DNA of 64,000 nt from Ectothiorhodospira shaposhnikovii (GTDB lineage Bacteria; Pseudomonadota; Gammaproteobacteria; Ectothiorhodospirales; Ectothiorhodospiraceae). A program made the translations under genes and the position numbers. The first letter of the stretch is position 1; each line of letters opens with the position of its first letter. Below, in pieces: positions 42,382 to 51,145 of the stretch. The stretch is from contig NZ_JAJMLZ010000003.1 in NCBI RefSeq assembly GCF_022227765.1, positions 124,001-188,000 of the forward strand, written 5' to 3'. The notes under the pieces are model-generated. The model ran no database searches. It was not told the DNA's origin and was given only the letters and a program-made list of their open reading frames with translations.

Positions 42382-43209
42382 CTAGTCCTTGCCGCGCAGT
42401 TGCGAGATTTCCTGGCGCAGGGCCGAGATTTCCTGGCGCAGCGCCTTGAGGTCCTCGTGGAGCTGGGCGTTTTCCGCATGCACCACCTCTTCGATGGTGT
42501 CATGCTCGAATTTCTGCTGCTCCTCCTGCATGGACTGCATGGTGTTCACGATGATGGCGATGAACAGGTTGAGTATGGTGAATGTGGCGATCAGGATGAA
42601 GGGCACGAAGAACACCCAGGCCCAGGCATGGGTTTCCATCACCGGGCGGGAGATGCCCATGGACCAGCTCTCCAGGGTCATCACCTGGAACAGGGTGTAC
42701 ATGGATCGGCCCAGGTGGCCGAACCACTCCGGATGGGAGTAACCGAACAGGCCGGTGGCGATGACCGCGAACACATAGAAAAGCAGGATCAGCAGCCCGA
42801 AGATCGACAGGATGCCGGGAATGGCCTTGAGCAGCGCCTCGACGATGAATCGCAGCTTGGGCACCATGGATACCAGGCGCAGCACACGCAGCACACGCAG
42901 TACGGCCAGCGGGCCGGTGGTGGGGATCAGGGCAATGGTCACCACCAGGAAGTCGAAGACGTTCCAGGGACGGCGGAAGAAGCTCAGGCCCTGGGCGTAG
43001 AGCTTGAGCAGGATTTCCACCACGAACACCCCCAGGATGACGCGGTCGGCATTCATCAGCCAGGGACCGGCCTTTTCCATGAGCGTGGGCGAGGTGGCCA
43101 GACCGAGAATCGCGGCATTGATCAGGATCAGTGTGATGATCAGGCGCTGAATCGGCGCCGATTCGATGAAGGCGCCCACTCGGGCGCGAAGGCCGGCCTC
43201 GGCTTGCAT
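42382..43209 (-). CDS. Voltage-gated sodium channel, NaChBac/NavAb family
   Basis: A 275-residue six-helix channel subunit, expected to form a homotetramer. The S4 voltage sensor has Arg at every third position (AVLRVLRVLRLVSM, R105, R108, R111). The pore has TLESWSM (178-184), the selectivity filter of NavAb and NavMs. S6 ends in NLFIAIIVNTM and is followed by an acidic neck and a heptad coiled coil (DLKALRQEISALRQEISQL). ATG 43209 has GGGAG upstream; the length equals NaChBac. In bacteria these channels serve motility or pH/sodium homeostasis. Confidence 0.93.
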   Translation of the reverse strand: MQAEAGLRARVGAFIESAPIQRLIITLILINAAILGLATSPTLMEKAGPWLMNADRVILGVFVVEILLKLYAQGLSFFRRPWNVFDFLVVTIALIPTTGPLAVLRVLRVLRLVSMVPKLRFIVEALLKAIPGILSIFGLLILLFYVFAVIATGLFGYSHPEWFGHLGRSMYTLFQVMTLESWSMGISRPVMETHAWAWVFFVPFILIATFTILNLFIAIIVNTMQSMQEEQQKFEHDTIEEVVHAENAQLHEDLKALRQEISALRQEISQLRGKD

Positions 43210-43321
43210 GTCGGAAACTCCCGGGTGTTCTGTTGCGGCTGGAAAACGGGCGGACAGGGCGCCCAAGCGTGGGGCAGATTAATGAAATCCGCCCTCCGGC
43301 ACAATCATCAGGGGCATGGAA

Positions 43322-44231
43322 TCAATTCAGTTGCATGCCTTGCAGGCTGTGCTTGAGCACGTCGGCGGAGTCGTGCATGCCCTTGAGTTCTTCTTCATTG
43401 ATCAACGATGCAGGGGATGCTCAGACAGACATCCGCCAGGCCATAGGTCCCGGCCGGGTTGACGCTTACCGGCAGGACGCTTTTCTGATCTTCCAGGATC
43501 ACACTGATCAGGTGGCTGATCACTAGGCCGATGGCGGTGTTGGTGTAGCCCTTGCGTGCAATGATGTCGTAGGCGGCATTTTTTACCCCCTGGAACAGGC
43601 GCTGCATGGCCTGGGCATCGAAATCCCTACCGTTGATGGTCTGCTGATGGATGCTCAGTCCTCCTACCCTGGCGGTGCTCCAGACCGGGACTTCCGAATC
43701 ACCATGTTCTCCCATGATATAGGCGTGGACGGAGCGGGGGTTTACCCCGTAGTAATCTCCCAGGGCAGCCCGGAAGCGGGAGGTGTCCAGCATGGTGCCG
43801 GTGCCGATGACCCGTTCCGGAGGGCGCCGACTTAGGTGCTGCATCACGTAGGTCAGGATATCCACTGGATTGGTGGCAATGACCAGGACCGCGTCGGGGG
43901 CGTGGTGATCCAGGTGGGCGGCGATTTCCCTGAACACGGCGGTATTGCGGTTGAGCAGTTCCAGGCGGGACTCTCCCGGTTTCTGGCTGACCCCGGCTGT
44001 GATGACGATCACGCCGCACTCGGATAGATCCGGAAAGTCTCCCGCCAGGACCGAAACCCGGCCCACCAAGGATTGCCCGTGCATCAGATCCATGGCCTCG
44101 CCTTCGGCCCGCCGCCGGTCCCGGTCCACCAGGATGATGCGGCCGGTGGTCTGTTGCTGGAACAGGGAGTAGGCGGCGGCGACACCCACGTTACCCGTAC
44201 CGATGATACCCACGCTGCTGAGTCTGCTCAT
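43322..44231 (-). pseudogene. ldh: L-lactate dehydrogenase with a frameshifted C-terminus
   Basis: An NAD-dependent lactate/malate dehydrogenase fold: GIIGTGNVG, the specificity loop with Gln (AGVSQKPGESRLELLNRN) that indicates lactate, ATNPVDILTY and GEHGDSEVPVWS. The main frame stops at 43395-43397 just after SIPCIVD. The normal last helix is still present in another frame: EEELKGMHDSADVLKHSLQ ends at a TGA at 43322-43324. A small deletion of roughly a dozen codons plus a shift at about 43402 explains this. The start ATG 44231 has GGAGG. The 278-residue product may be inactive or partly active; a sequencing error is possible. Confidence 0.75.
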
Positions 44232-44450
44232 CTGCGATGCCTCCAAAGATGCTTTACACTCCTGGAATGTCAATAATTTGCCTTTTATCGACATGGTGTG
44301 GATCTTCCACGACCCACGGCCGGGAAGATGCGTCCCGGCGTGGCTCTTGACAGTTAGTCTGGATGAATTCAGCAGGCCATCACAGAACCTTTTGCAACGT
44401 CGATGTAGAATCCTTACAAAAATATTTTGCAGAACATGGGTGGTTCGCAG

Positions 44451-44876
44451 ATGAAGTCAGTTTCCGGCATTCCAGATGATGAACATGAAGAAGGCTCTCC
44501 AACTCAGCGCATCAGTGCGGAGGCGGTGCGCGCTCTGTACAACCTCGACGCGGTCATGGCCTTCTCGGTGCATGGGGAGAAGCATGAGTTCAAGGCTGGG
44601 GCGCGGGTCTTTGTGGTCGGCCGCAGTGCCGACTGTGACCTGGTGGTGAATGTGCCCGTTGCCTCCCGTCACCATGCGCGGGTGATTTACCGCAAAGGCA
44701 AGTTCGTGTTGGTGGATCAAAGCACCAATGGCACCTATGTCCGCATCCACGGCATGGACGAGATCTGTCTGCTCAATGGTGAGGAGCTACCGCTGGTGGG
44801 GGAGGGGGTCGTCAGTCTCGGGCGCCCCGTGACGGAGGGTGACGCGGATCTGGTGACATTTTCCGTGCCCCATTAG
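44451..44876 (+). CDS. FHA-domain protein
   Basis: A 141-residue protein with one forkhead-associated domain, which binds phosphothreonine peptides. Conserved residues are seen in VVGRSADCDLVV, ASRHHARV and DQSTNGTYV. The 40 N-terminal residues are acidic and likely flexible. Two starts are possible (ATG 44436 or 44451). The arrangement resembles the C-terminal half of FHA-linked adenylate cyclases, but no cyclase is present. No kinase or phosphatase gene is adjacent. Confidence 0.82.
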   Translation: MKSVSGIPDDEHEEGSPTQRISAEAVRALYNLDAVMAFSVHGEKHEFKAGARVFVVGRSADCDLVVNVPVASRHHARVIYRKGKFVLVDQSTNGTYVRIHGMDEICLLNGEELPLVGEGVVSLGRPVTEGDADLVTFSVPH

Positions 44877-44970
44877 TAGTAGTGGCGTCTGTACCCTCCT
44901 ATCTGTGCTCCATCTTATCTGTGCTCCATGACTTGCCAGCGGCGAATATCATTTTGAGGTTCTTCCCGTC

Positions 44971-45090
44971 GCTCCCGCGAAAGCGGGAGCCCAGGATTTC
45001 CGTGCTCTGTGCTGACTGGATTCCCGCTTTCGCGGGAATGACTGACCGGAATTAGGACTGACTGACCGGAATTGGGAATGACTGACCGGA
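44971..45090. repeat. Two REP-like palindromes and a 20-bp tandem repeat
   Basis: GCTCCCGCGA-AAGCGGGAGC is a palindrome at 44971-44990. ATTCCCGC-TTTC-GCGGGAAT follows at 45020-45039. Directly after, ACTGACCGGAATT recurs at 45041, 45061 and (shortened) 45081, a period of exactly 20 bases. The region from 44877 to 45117 has no gene. Confidence 0.8.
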
Positions 45091-45117
45091 GAGGGGGCGA
45101 TCCTGGCGGTTCCCAGG

Positions 45118-45726
45118 TCACTCTGCCGCCGGGCGGCTCAAGACCGGGATCCCGGTTCGGGTCAGCATCCGGCACAGACGGATCAGGGGTAGCCCGATCA
45201 GGGCGGTGGGATCGTCACCCTCCAGGCGCTCGAACAGGGCAATCCCCAGACCTTCCGACTTGAAGCTGCCGGCACAGCCGTAGGGCTGTTCCCGACGCAC
45301 GTAATCCTCGATCTCTTCCCGGCCCAGGGTGCGAAAGTGTACCCGGAAGGGCTCCACTGCCTCCTGTCTCTCACCGCTTTCGGCATCCAGCAGGCACAAT
45401 CCGGTATGAAAGGCCACGCTGCGCTCCGAGGCCGCGCTCAACTGGGCGACGGCCCGTTCATGATTGCCGGGTTTGCCCAGTATCTTTCCATCGAGTTCCG
45501 CGCACTGGTCCGAGCCGATGATGAGGGCCCCGGGAAAGCGGTCCCGGACCGCTTCCGCCTTGGCCCGGGCCAGGCGGGCCACCATGGCCGCGGGAGACTC
45601 CCCCGGCCGGGGGGTCTCATCCACGTCCGGGGCGCAAGTCGAAAACGGCAACCCCAGCCGTTCCAGCAGCTCGCGCCGGAACGGTGAGGTAGAAGCCAGA
45701 ACCAGGGTGCGTGCCGCCCGCGTCAT
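45118..45726 (-). CDS. yceF: Maf-family nucleotide pyrophosphatase, YceF type
   Basis: A 202-residue Maf/YceF protein that hydrolyses modified nucleoside triphosphates such as 7-methyl-GTP. LASTSPFRRELLERL, DVDETPRPGE, IIGSDQ, GKPGNHE and CAGSFKSEGLGIALFERLEG match YceF closely. In E. coli yceF neighbours yceD-rpmF; here the pyruvate carboxylase genes lie between them. The ATG overlaps the upstream stop (TGATG). Confidence 0.92.
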   Translation of the reverse strand: MTRAARTLVLASTSPFRRELLERLGLPFSTCAPDVDETPRPGESPAAMVARLARAKAEAVRDRFPGALIIGSDQCAELDGKILGKPGNHERAVAQLSAASERSVAFHTGLCLLDAESGERQEAVEPFRVHFRTLGREEIEDYVRREQPYGCAGSFKSEGLGIALFERLEGDDPTALIGLPLIRLCRMLTRTGIPVLSRPAAE

Positions 45727-47549
45727 CAGGCTTCCTCGATTTCCACCAGGGCATCATCCGGGTTGACGCTGTCGCCCTTGGACACGTGAATGGCCTTGAC
45801 CACGCCACCCACCGGGGCCTGGACCTCGGTTTCCATCTTCATGGCCTCCAGGATCAGCACGCCGTCACCGGGCTTGACCGTATCCCCTTCCTTGACCAGT
45901 ACGTCGATGATGGTGCCCGGCATGGACGTGGTGACATGGCCGGGCTTGGTGGCCCGGGGGCGGCCGCTGCCCTGGGGACCGCCGCGCCGCGCGCCGTTGT
46001 CCCCGTCCACCAGGATCTCGTCCAGGGTCTCGATGACGATCTCTTCCGGCATGCCGTCCACGGTCACGTAGAAGGGACGCATGTGATCCCGCTTGTGGCC
46101 GGTGCCGGTGAGCTTGATATGGTAGGTCTCCCCATGCAGGGTGGCCTTGAATTCCACCGGAGCCACCTTGTCCTCGCCCTGGCCGCCCAGGGGTTCCAGG
46201 GGTTCGGGGACCAGCTTGCCGTCGCGGCGCTGTTCCAGGAACTCCCGGCCGATCTCGGGGAACATGGCATAGATGAGGACGTCTTCCTCGGAATGGGCCA
46301 GTTCGCCGATCTGGCCGCGCAGGGCGTCCATTTCGTCCTCCAGCAGATCCGCCGGCCGGCATTCGATGACGTCGGCGTGGCCGATGGCCTTTTGCCGGAC
46401 CACGCTGTTGACGTGGCCGGGGGTACGGCCGTAGCGGCCCTGCAGATAGAGCTTCACCTCGTTGGTGATGGTCTTGTAGCGGGACTCGGTGAGGACGTTC
46501 ATCACGGCCTGGGTGCCCACGATCTGGGAGGTGGGGGTGACCAGGGGCGGATAGCCCAGATCCTCCCGTACCCGCGGGATCTCGGTCATCACCGCGTTCA
46601 CCTTATCCAGGGCGCCCTGGGCCTTGAGCTGGCTGATGAGGTTGGAGATCATGCCGCCGGGGATCTGGGTGGTCTGCACCCGGGTATCCACACCGGTGTA
46701 TTCGCTCTCGAACTGGTGGTACTTCTTGCGAATCTCCCGGAAATAGAAGCCGATCTCCTGCAGCAGGTTCAGGTCCAGGCCGGTGTCGTACTCGGTATCC
46801 CGCAGTGCCGCCACCATGCTCTCGGTGGGGGCATGGCTGGTGCCGCCGGCAAAGGCGGACATGGCGGTATTGATGTTGCTGCAGCCGTTTTCGATGGCCT
46901 TGAGGTGGCACATCTCGGAAAGGCCCGCGGTGGCGTGGGTATGCAGGTGCACGGGCACCTTCACTGCGTCCACCAGGGCGGCGGTGAGTTCGCCGGCGGC
47001 CCGGGGGGTGAGCAGACCGGCCATGTCCTTGATGGCGATGCTGTCGCAGCCCATCTCCACCATCTCCCGGGCCATGGTCACGAACTGGTCCAGGGTATGC
47101 ACCGGGCTGGTGGTGTAGCTGATGGCGCCCTGGGCGTGCTTGCCCGCCTTTTTCACCGCCTCGATGGAGACGCGCACGTTGCGGGTGTCGTTCATGGCAT
47201 CGAAGATGCGGAAGACGTCCATGCCGTTGTCGGCGCAGCGGGCGACGAAATCCCGTACCACGTCATCGGCATAATGGCGATAGCCCAGCAGGTTCTGGCC
47301 CCGCAGCAGCATCTGCAAGGGGGTGTTGGGCAGGGCCTCGCGCAGCTTGCGCAGGCGCTCCCACGGGTCTTCCTTCAGAAACCGCAGGCAGGTATCGAAG
47401 GTGGCGCCGCCCCAGACTTCCAGGGACCAGAACCCCACCGCGTCCAGCTTCTCGCAGATGGGGAGCATGTCTTCCGTGCGCATGCGGGTGGCGATCAGGC
47501 TCTGGTGGCCGTCACGCAGGGTCAGGTCAGTAATCGTTACCTTGGACAT
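45726..47549 (-). CDS. oadA: Pyruvate carboxylase subunit B / oxaloacetate decarboxylase alpha-like, biotinylated
   Basis: A 607-residue carboxyltransferase: DLTLRDGHQSLIATRMRTED at the start with metal-binding Asp and His residues (HLHTHATAGL), a conserved PYC_OADA middle domain, and a C-terminal biotinyl domain with EAMKMETEV. Because it is followed by a biotin carboxylase gene and no oadB or oadG is present, it is most likely the B subunit of a two-subunit anaplerotic pyruvate carboxylase (pyruvate to oxaloacetate). Confidence 0.9.
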   Translation of the reverse strand: MSKVTITDLTLRDGHQSLIATRMRTEDMLPICEKLDAVGFWSLEVWGGATFDTCLRFLKEDPWERLRKLREALPNTPLQMLLRGQNLLGYRHYADDVVRDFVARCADNGMDVFRIFDAMNDTRNVRVSIEAVKKAGKHAQGAISYTTSPVHTLDQFVTMAREMVEMGCDSIAIKDMAGLLTPRAAGELTAALVDAVKVPVHLHTHATAGLSEMCHLKAIENGCSNINTAMSAFAGGTSHAPTESMVAALRDTEYDTGLDLNLLQEIGFYFREIRKKYHQFESEYTGVDTRVQTTQIPGGMISNLISQLKAQGALDKVNAVMTEIPRVREDLGYPPLVTPTSQIVGTQAVMNVLTESRYKTITNEVKLYLQGRYGRTPGHVNSVVRQKAIGHADVIECRPADLLEDEMDALRGQIGELAHSEEDVLIYAMFPEIGREFLEQRRDGKLVPEPLEPLGGQGEDKVAPVEFKATLHGETYHIKLTGTGHKRDHMRPFYVTVDGMPEEIVIETLDEILVDGDNGARRGGPQGSGRPRATKPGHVTTSMPGTIIDVLVKEGDTVKPGDGVLILEAMKMETEVQAPVGGVVKAIHVSKGDSVNPDDALVEIEEA

Positions 47550-47567
47550 CTATCAATACCTTTTGTC

Positions 47568-48986
47568 TTAAAGACCCTTGTGAGCCGTGATGGCGGCGGC
47601 GATGACGGCAGCCAGTTCGCGGGTCGGACGGCGTACGGAGTAATCGGTCAGTTCCGGATGGGCATCCACATAACCGGTGTCGAAACTGCCCTGGCGGAAG
47701 GCTTCGCTGTTGAGGATTTCCAGGTGGTAGGGGATGGTGGTTTTCACCCCGTAGACCCCCATGTCGCCCAAGGCGCGGCGGGCGCGGCGGATCAGGCTGT
47801 CCCAGTCCATGGCCCAGACGACGAGCTTGGCGCACATGGAGTCATAGTGAGGGGGGATGTGGTAGCCGGTATAGATGGCGCCATCGGTGCGCACGCCCGG
47901 CCCGCCGGGGGCGAAGTAGCGGGTGATGCGGCCGAAACTGGGCAGAAAGTCGTTCTTGGGATCCTCGGCGTTGATGCGGAATTCCACCGCGAATCCGCGC
48001 CGGGTGATCTGATCCTGAGGGTAGGTGAGGGGCAGTCCCGAGGCCACGCGGATCTGTTCCTGCACGATATCCACGCCGGTGATCATTTCAGTGACCGGGT
48101 GTTCCACCTGCAGCCGGGTGTTCATCTCCATGAAGTAGAAGCGACCGTCGGCGTCCATGAGGAACTCCACCGTGCCGGCGTTTTCATAGTTCACCGCCCG
48201 GGCCGCCCGTACCGCCAGCTCGCCCACCTCCCGGCGCTGGGCCTCGGAGAGCTGGGGAGAGGGGGCGATCTCCACCAGCTTCTGGTGGCGGCGCTGGATG
48301 GAGCAGTCGCGCTCGAACAGGTGAATCACGTTGCCGTGGCGGTCGGCCAGGATCTGCACCTCGATGTGGCGCGGATTGATGATGGCCTTCTCCATGAAGA
48401 TCTCGGTGCTGCCGAAGGCCTTGGTGGCCTCGGAACGTACCCGCTCATAGTTGCGGCGCAGGGCGGTCTCGTCGTCGCAGCGACGGATGCCGCGGCCACC
48501 GCCACCGTTGGTGGCCTTGAGCATGACCGGATAACCGATCTTCTCGGCCAGGGCGGCGGCTTCCTCCACGTCCTGGAGGTTGCCGTCACTGCCGGGAACC
48601 ACGGGGACGCCGGCGGCGACCATGGCCTCGCGGGCGGCCACCTTGTCGCCCATGCGGCGGATGATCTCCGCGTCCGGTCCGACGAACTGGATGCCGCGCC
48701 GGGCGCAGTTCTGGGCGAACTGGGGATTCTCCGACAAGAAGCCGTAGCCGGGATGAATGGCGTCACAGCCGGCGCCGCGGGCCACGTTCACCAGGCGATG
48801 AATGTTCAGGTAGCCGGCCAGGGAGTCGGGGCCGAGGGAGTAGGATTCATCGGCCTTCTTGACATGGAGGCCGTGACGGTCGGCGTCGGTGTAGACCGCC
48901 ACCGAGGTAATCCCCATTTCCGCGCAGGCACGGATGATGCGGACGGCGATCTCGCCGCGGTTGGCAATCAGTAACTTATTTATCAC
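47568..48986 (-). CDS. pycA: Biotin carboxylase subunit of pyruvate carboxylase (PycA/AccC-like)
   Basis: A 472-residue ATP-grasp biotin carboxylase. It begins NKLLIANRGEIAVRIIRAC; glycine loop NGGGGRGIR; MEMNTRLQVEHPVTEMITG is strongly conserved. GTG 48986 is preferred, since the upstream residues in frame are not family-like. It precedes the carboxyltransferase gene by 18 bases. A second role in acetyl-CoA carboxylase is possible but unlikely in this context. Confidence 0.9.
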   Translation of the reverse strand: MINKLLIANRGEIAVRIIRACAEMGITSVAVYTDADRHGLHVKKADESYSLGPDSLAGYLNIHRLVNVARGAGCDAIHPGYGFLSENPQFAQNCARRGIQFVGPDAEIIRRMGDKVAAREAMVAAGVPVVPGSDGNLQDVEEAAALAEKIGYPVMLKATNGGGGRGIRRCDDETALRRNYERVRSEATKAFGSTEIFMEKAIINPRHIEVQILADRHGNVIHLFERDCSIQRRHQKLVEIAPSPQLSEAQRREVGELAVRAARAVNYENAGTVEFLMDADGRFYFMEMNTRLQVEHPVTEMITGVDIVQEQIRVASGLPLTYPQDQITRRGFAVEFRINAEDPKNDFLPSFGRITRYFAPGGPGVRTDGAIYTGYHIPPHYDSMCAKLVVWAMDWDSLIRRARRALGDMGVYGVKTTIPYHLEILNSEAFRQGSFDTGYVDAHPELTDYSVRRPTRELAAVIAAAITAHKGL

Positions 48987-49070
48987 GCAAGCATCCCGCA
49001 CGTTATAAGCAAAGACCTCAGTATCCTTGAACCGGGCGGGGCTTTTCAAGCAGAAGGGGGCAGATTGCTT

Positions 49071-49100
49071 TTGACACTGGTGCGAGAACGCCTTTAGAAT
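49071..49100 (+). promoter_or_regulatory. Sigma-70 promoter for yceD-rpmF-plsX-fabH
   Basis: Perfect TTGACA (49071-49076), 18 bases, then TAGAAT (49095-49100). Transcription should start only a few bases before the yceD ATG at 49110, so the leader is very short. Confidence 0.7.
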
Positions 49101-49109
49101 TGCGCGCTT

Positions 49110-49652
49110 ATGTCCGACAGCCTGCTACCCGAACTGGTCGATCCCTTCCGCCTGGCGGACAAGTCCCGCGTCCTGGAGGGCGTGCTGGATATGGCCGCCA
49201 TGCCTCGTCTGGCGGAGGCGATGGGCGAGCCGGCCCGGGGCCTGTGCCGGGTGGAACTGACTTTCGACCGCGGCCCCTCCGGCAGGCCCCGGCTGACCGG
49301 CCATGTGGTGGCCGAGCTGGCTCCCCTGTGCCAGCGCTGCCTGGAGCCCATGCGTTTGCCGGTGGACAGCCGTTTCGAGATGCGACTGGTACAGGAAGAT
49401 CGCCAGGCCGCCGGCGCCCTGGACGAGGAAGACGTGCTGGTGGTCGGCGACGAGCGCCTGGATTTGGCGGCGCTGGTGGAAGACGAACTGATGCTGTGCC
49501 TGCCGGTGGTGCCCCTGCACCCGGAGCAGGCATGCGTGGCCCGGCTTCAGCCCGAGTTCAACGGCCGGGATGTGAAGGCCGCGCAAAAAGAAGAGAACAA
49601 CCCGTTTGCCGTGCTGGGCCGCCTCAAGGGCGGGCAGGGCGCAGACAGTTGA
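49110..49652 (+). CDS. yceD: YceD family (DUF177) protein, 23S rRNA accumulation protein
   Basis: A 180-residue YceD protein. CQRCLEPMRLPV and the later VVPLHPEQAC give the conserved Cys residues; ENNPFAVLGRLK is the C-terminal signature. It normally precedes rpmF, as here, and is involved in 23S rRNA maturation or accumulation. It is the first gene after a strong promoter. Confidence 0.9.
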   Translation: MSDSLLPELVDPFRLADKSRVLEGVLDMAAMPRLAEAMGEPARGLCRVELTFDRGPSGRPRLTGHVVAELAPLCQRCLEPMRLPVDSRFEMRLVQEDRQAAGALDEEDVLVVGDERLDLAALVEDELMLCLPVVPLHPEQACVARLQPEFNGRDVKAAQKEENNPFAVLGRLKGGQGADS

Positions 49653-49660
49653 AACACCCC

Positions 49661-49696
49661 ATGCCCCCCGGGTTCCGGTCGGGACCCGTGGGGCAT
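49661..49696 (+). promoter_or_regulatory. Hairpin between yceD and rpmF
   Basis: ATGCCCC-C-CGGGT pairs with ACCCG-T-GGGGCAT around a ten-base loop, with one mismatch. A T-rich GATGTTTTTC follows. It could attenuate or be a processing site that sets the ratio of rpmF mRNA to yceD mRNA; a complete terminator is unlikely inside an operon. Confidence 0.5.
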
Positions 49697-49729
49697 TGAT
49701 GTTTTTCAGTATAGATTGGAGATGACACC

Positions 49730-49921
49730 ATGGCTGTTGCACAAGGTCGCACCACCCCTTCCCGTCGGGGCATGCGTCGTTCCCACGACGCCCTCAAGGG
49801 TCCCACCCTGTCCACCGAACCCACCACCGGTGAGATCCACCGCCGTCACCACATCAGTGCCGACGGTTTCTACCGTGGCCGTCAGGTGATCAAGGCCAAG
49901 GAACAGCAGGACGAAGAGTAA
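49730..49921 (+). CDS. rpmF: Ribosomal protein bL32
   Basis: A 63-residue 50S subunit protein. [20 protein letters not shown] is the classic bL32 start, followed by [20 protein letters not shown]. There are no zinc-binding Cys, so it is the C-minus type. The gene sits between yceD and plsX as in other gammaproteobacteria. Confidence 0.97.
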   Translation: MAVAQGRTTPSRRGMRRSHDALKGPTLSTEPTTGEIHRRHHISADGFYRGRQVIKAKEQQDEE

Positions 49922-50116
49922 GACCTGCGCCGACCGGATCCGGCAGGGTCCGGCGGCCGTCCGCCCCAACAGGGGCCGCGGCTCGCATCGGGCCGGCGTG
50001 TGTGTCATCCTGCCCACGTCGTGCCGCCTACCGGATGGAGCCGCAGGCAGTATTCCATGGGCTTCGTGGACACTGTCCGCGAAGCTTTTTCGCGCTGATT
50101 CAAAGCAGGTTTTCCC

Positions 50117-51145
50117 ATGAGTGGAATCTTTACCATCGCACTGGATGCCATGGGCGGTGATCATGGTGCCCACGTGGTTGTCCCTGCGGCAGTCAAGGCC
50201 CTGGAAGCGTTTTCCGACATCCACCTGATCCTGGTGGGCGACAAGGAGCGGGTCGGGCAGGAACTGGCTGCCTGCGGCAAGGCGCCGTCCGATCGGCTGC
50301 GCCTGCATCATGCCAGCCAGGTGGTGGGCATGGATGAGCCCCCTTCCCAGGCCCTGCGCAACAAGAAGGATTCGTCCATGCGGGTGGCCATCAACCTGGT
50401 CAAGCACCAGCAGGCCGATGCCTGCGTCAGCGCGGGCAATACCGGTGCCCTCATGGCCACGGCGCGCTACGTGCTCAAGACCCTGCCGGGCATCGACCGA
50501 CCGGCCATCATCACCGCCATCCCGTCCATCAAGGGCCACACCCACATGCTGGATCTGGGGGCCAATGTGGACTGCACCGCCACCCATCTTTATCAGTTTG
50601 CGGTGATGGGTTCCGAGCTGGCCAGTGCGGTGGACAATATCGCTTCGCCCCGGGTCGGCCTGCTGAACATCGGCGAGGAAGAGATCAAGGGCAACGATCA
50701 GGTCAAGGAGGCGGCGCGAATGCTTGAGGCCAGCCACCTGAACTACATCGGTTTCGTCGAAGGCAACGACATCTACTGCGGTGACGTGGACGTGGTGGTC
50801 TGCGATGGCTTTGTGGGTAATGTCGCCCTCAAGACCAGTGAAGGGGTGGCCCGCATGGTCTCCCACTACATGCGCAATGAGTTTGCCGGCAGCCTGTACA
50901 GCAAGCTGGCCGCGTTGGTCGCCATGCCGGTGCTCAAGGCCTTCCGCAAGCGCATCGATCCTCGCGCCTATAACGGTGCCAGCCTGCTGGGGCTGCAGGG
51001 GGTGGTGATCAAGAGCCACGGAGGGGCCGATGCCGTGGCCTTCGAGAATGCCATCCGCATCGCTCGCCTGGAGGCTCAGAAACGGGTGCCGCAACGCATC
51101 GACAAGCGGCTGGAAGAACTGCTCAAAGAGGCGAACCAACAGTGA
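50117..51145 (+). CDS. plsX: PlsX, phosphate acyltransferase
   Basis: A 342-residue enzyme that converts acyl-ACP to acyl-phosphate for phospholipid synthesis. [10 protein letters not shown] at the start, [10 protein letters not shown] and GFVEGNDI are conserved. About 195 bases without a gene separate it from rpmF. Its stop overlaps the fabH start as GTGA. Confidence 0.95.
   Translation: MSGIFTIALDAMGGDHGAHVVVPAAVKALEAFSDIHLILVGDKERVGQELAACGKAPSDRLRLHHASQVVGMDEPPSQALRNKKDSSMRVAINLVKHQQADACVSAGNTGALMATARYVLKTLPGIDRPAIITAIPSIKGHTHMLDLGANVDCTATHLYQFAVMGSELASAVDNIASPRVGLLNIGEEEIKGNDQVKEAARMLEASHLNYIGFVEGNDIYCGDVDVVVCDGFVGNVALKTSEGVARMVSHYMRNEFAGSLYSKLAALVAMPVLKAFRKRIDPRAYNGASLLGLQGVVIKSHGGADAVAFENAIRIARLEAQKRVPQRIDKRLEELLKEANQQ

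Noticed and set aside
45711-48974. Open frame of more than 1000 codons opposite oadA and pycA
   Set aside because: It spans two genes and an intergenic gap on the other strand; this is a compositional artefact.
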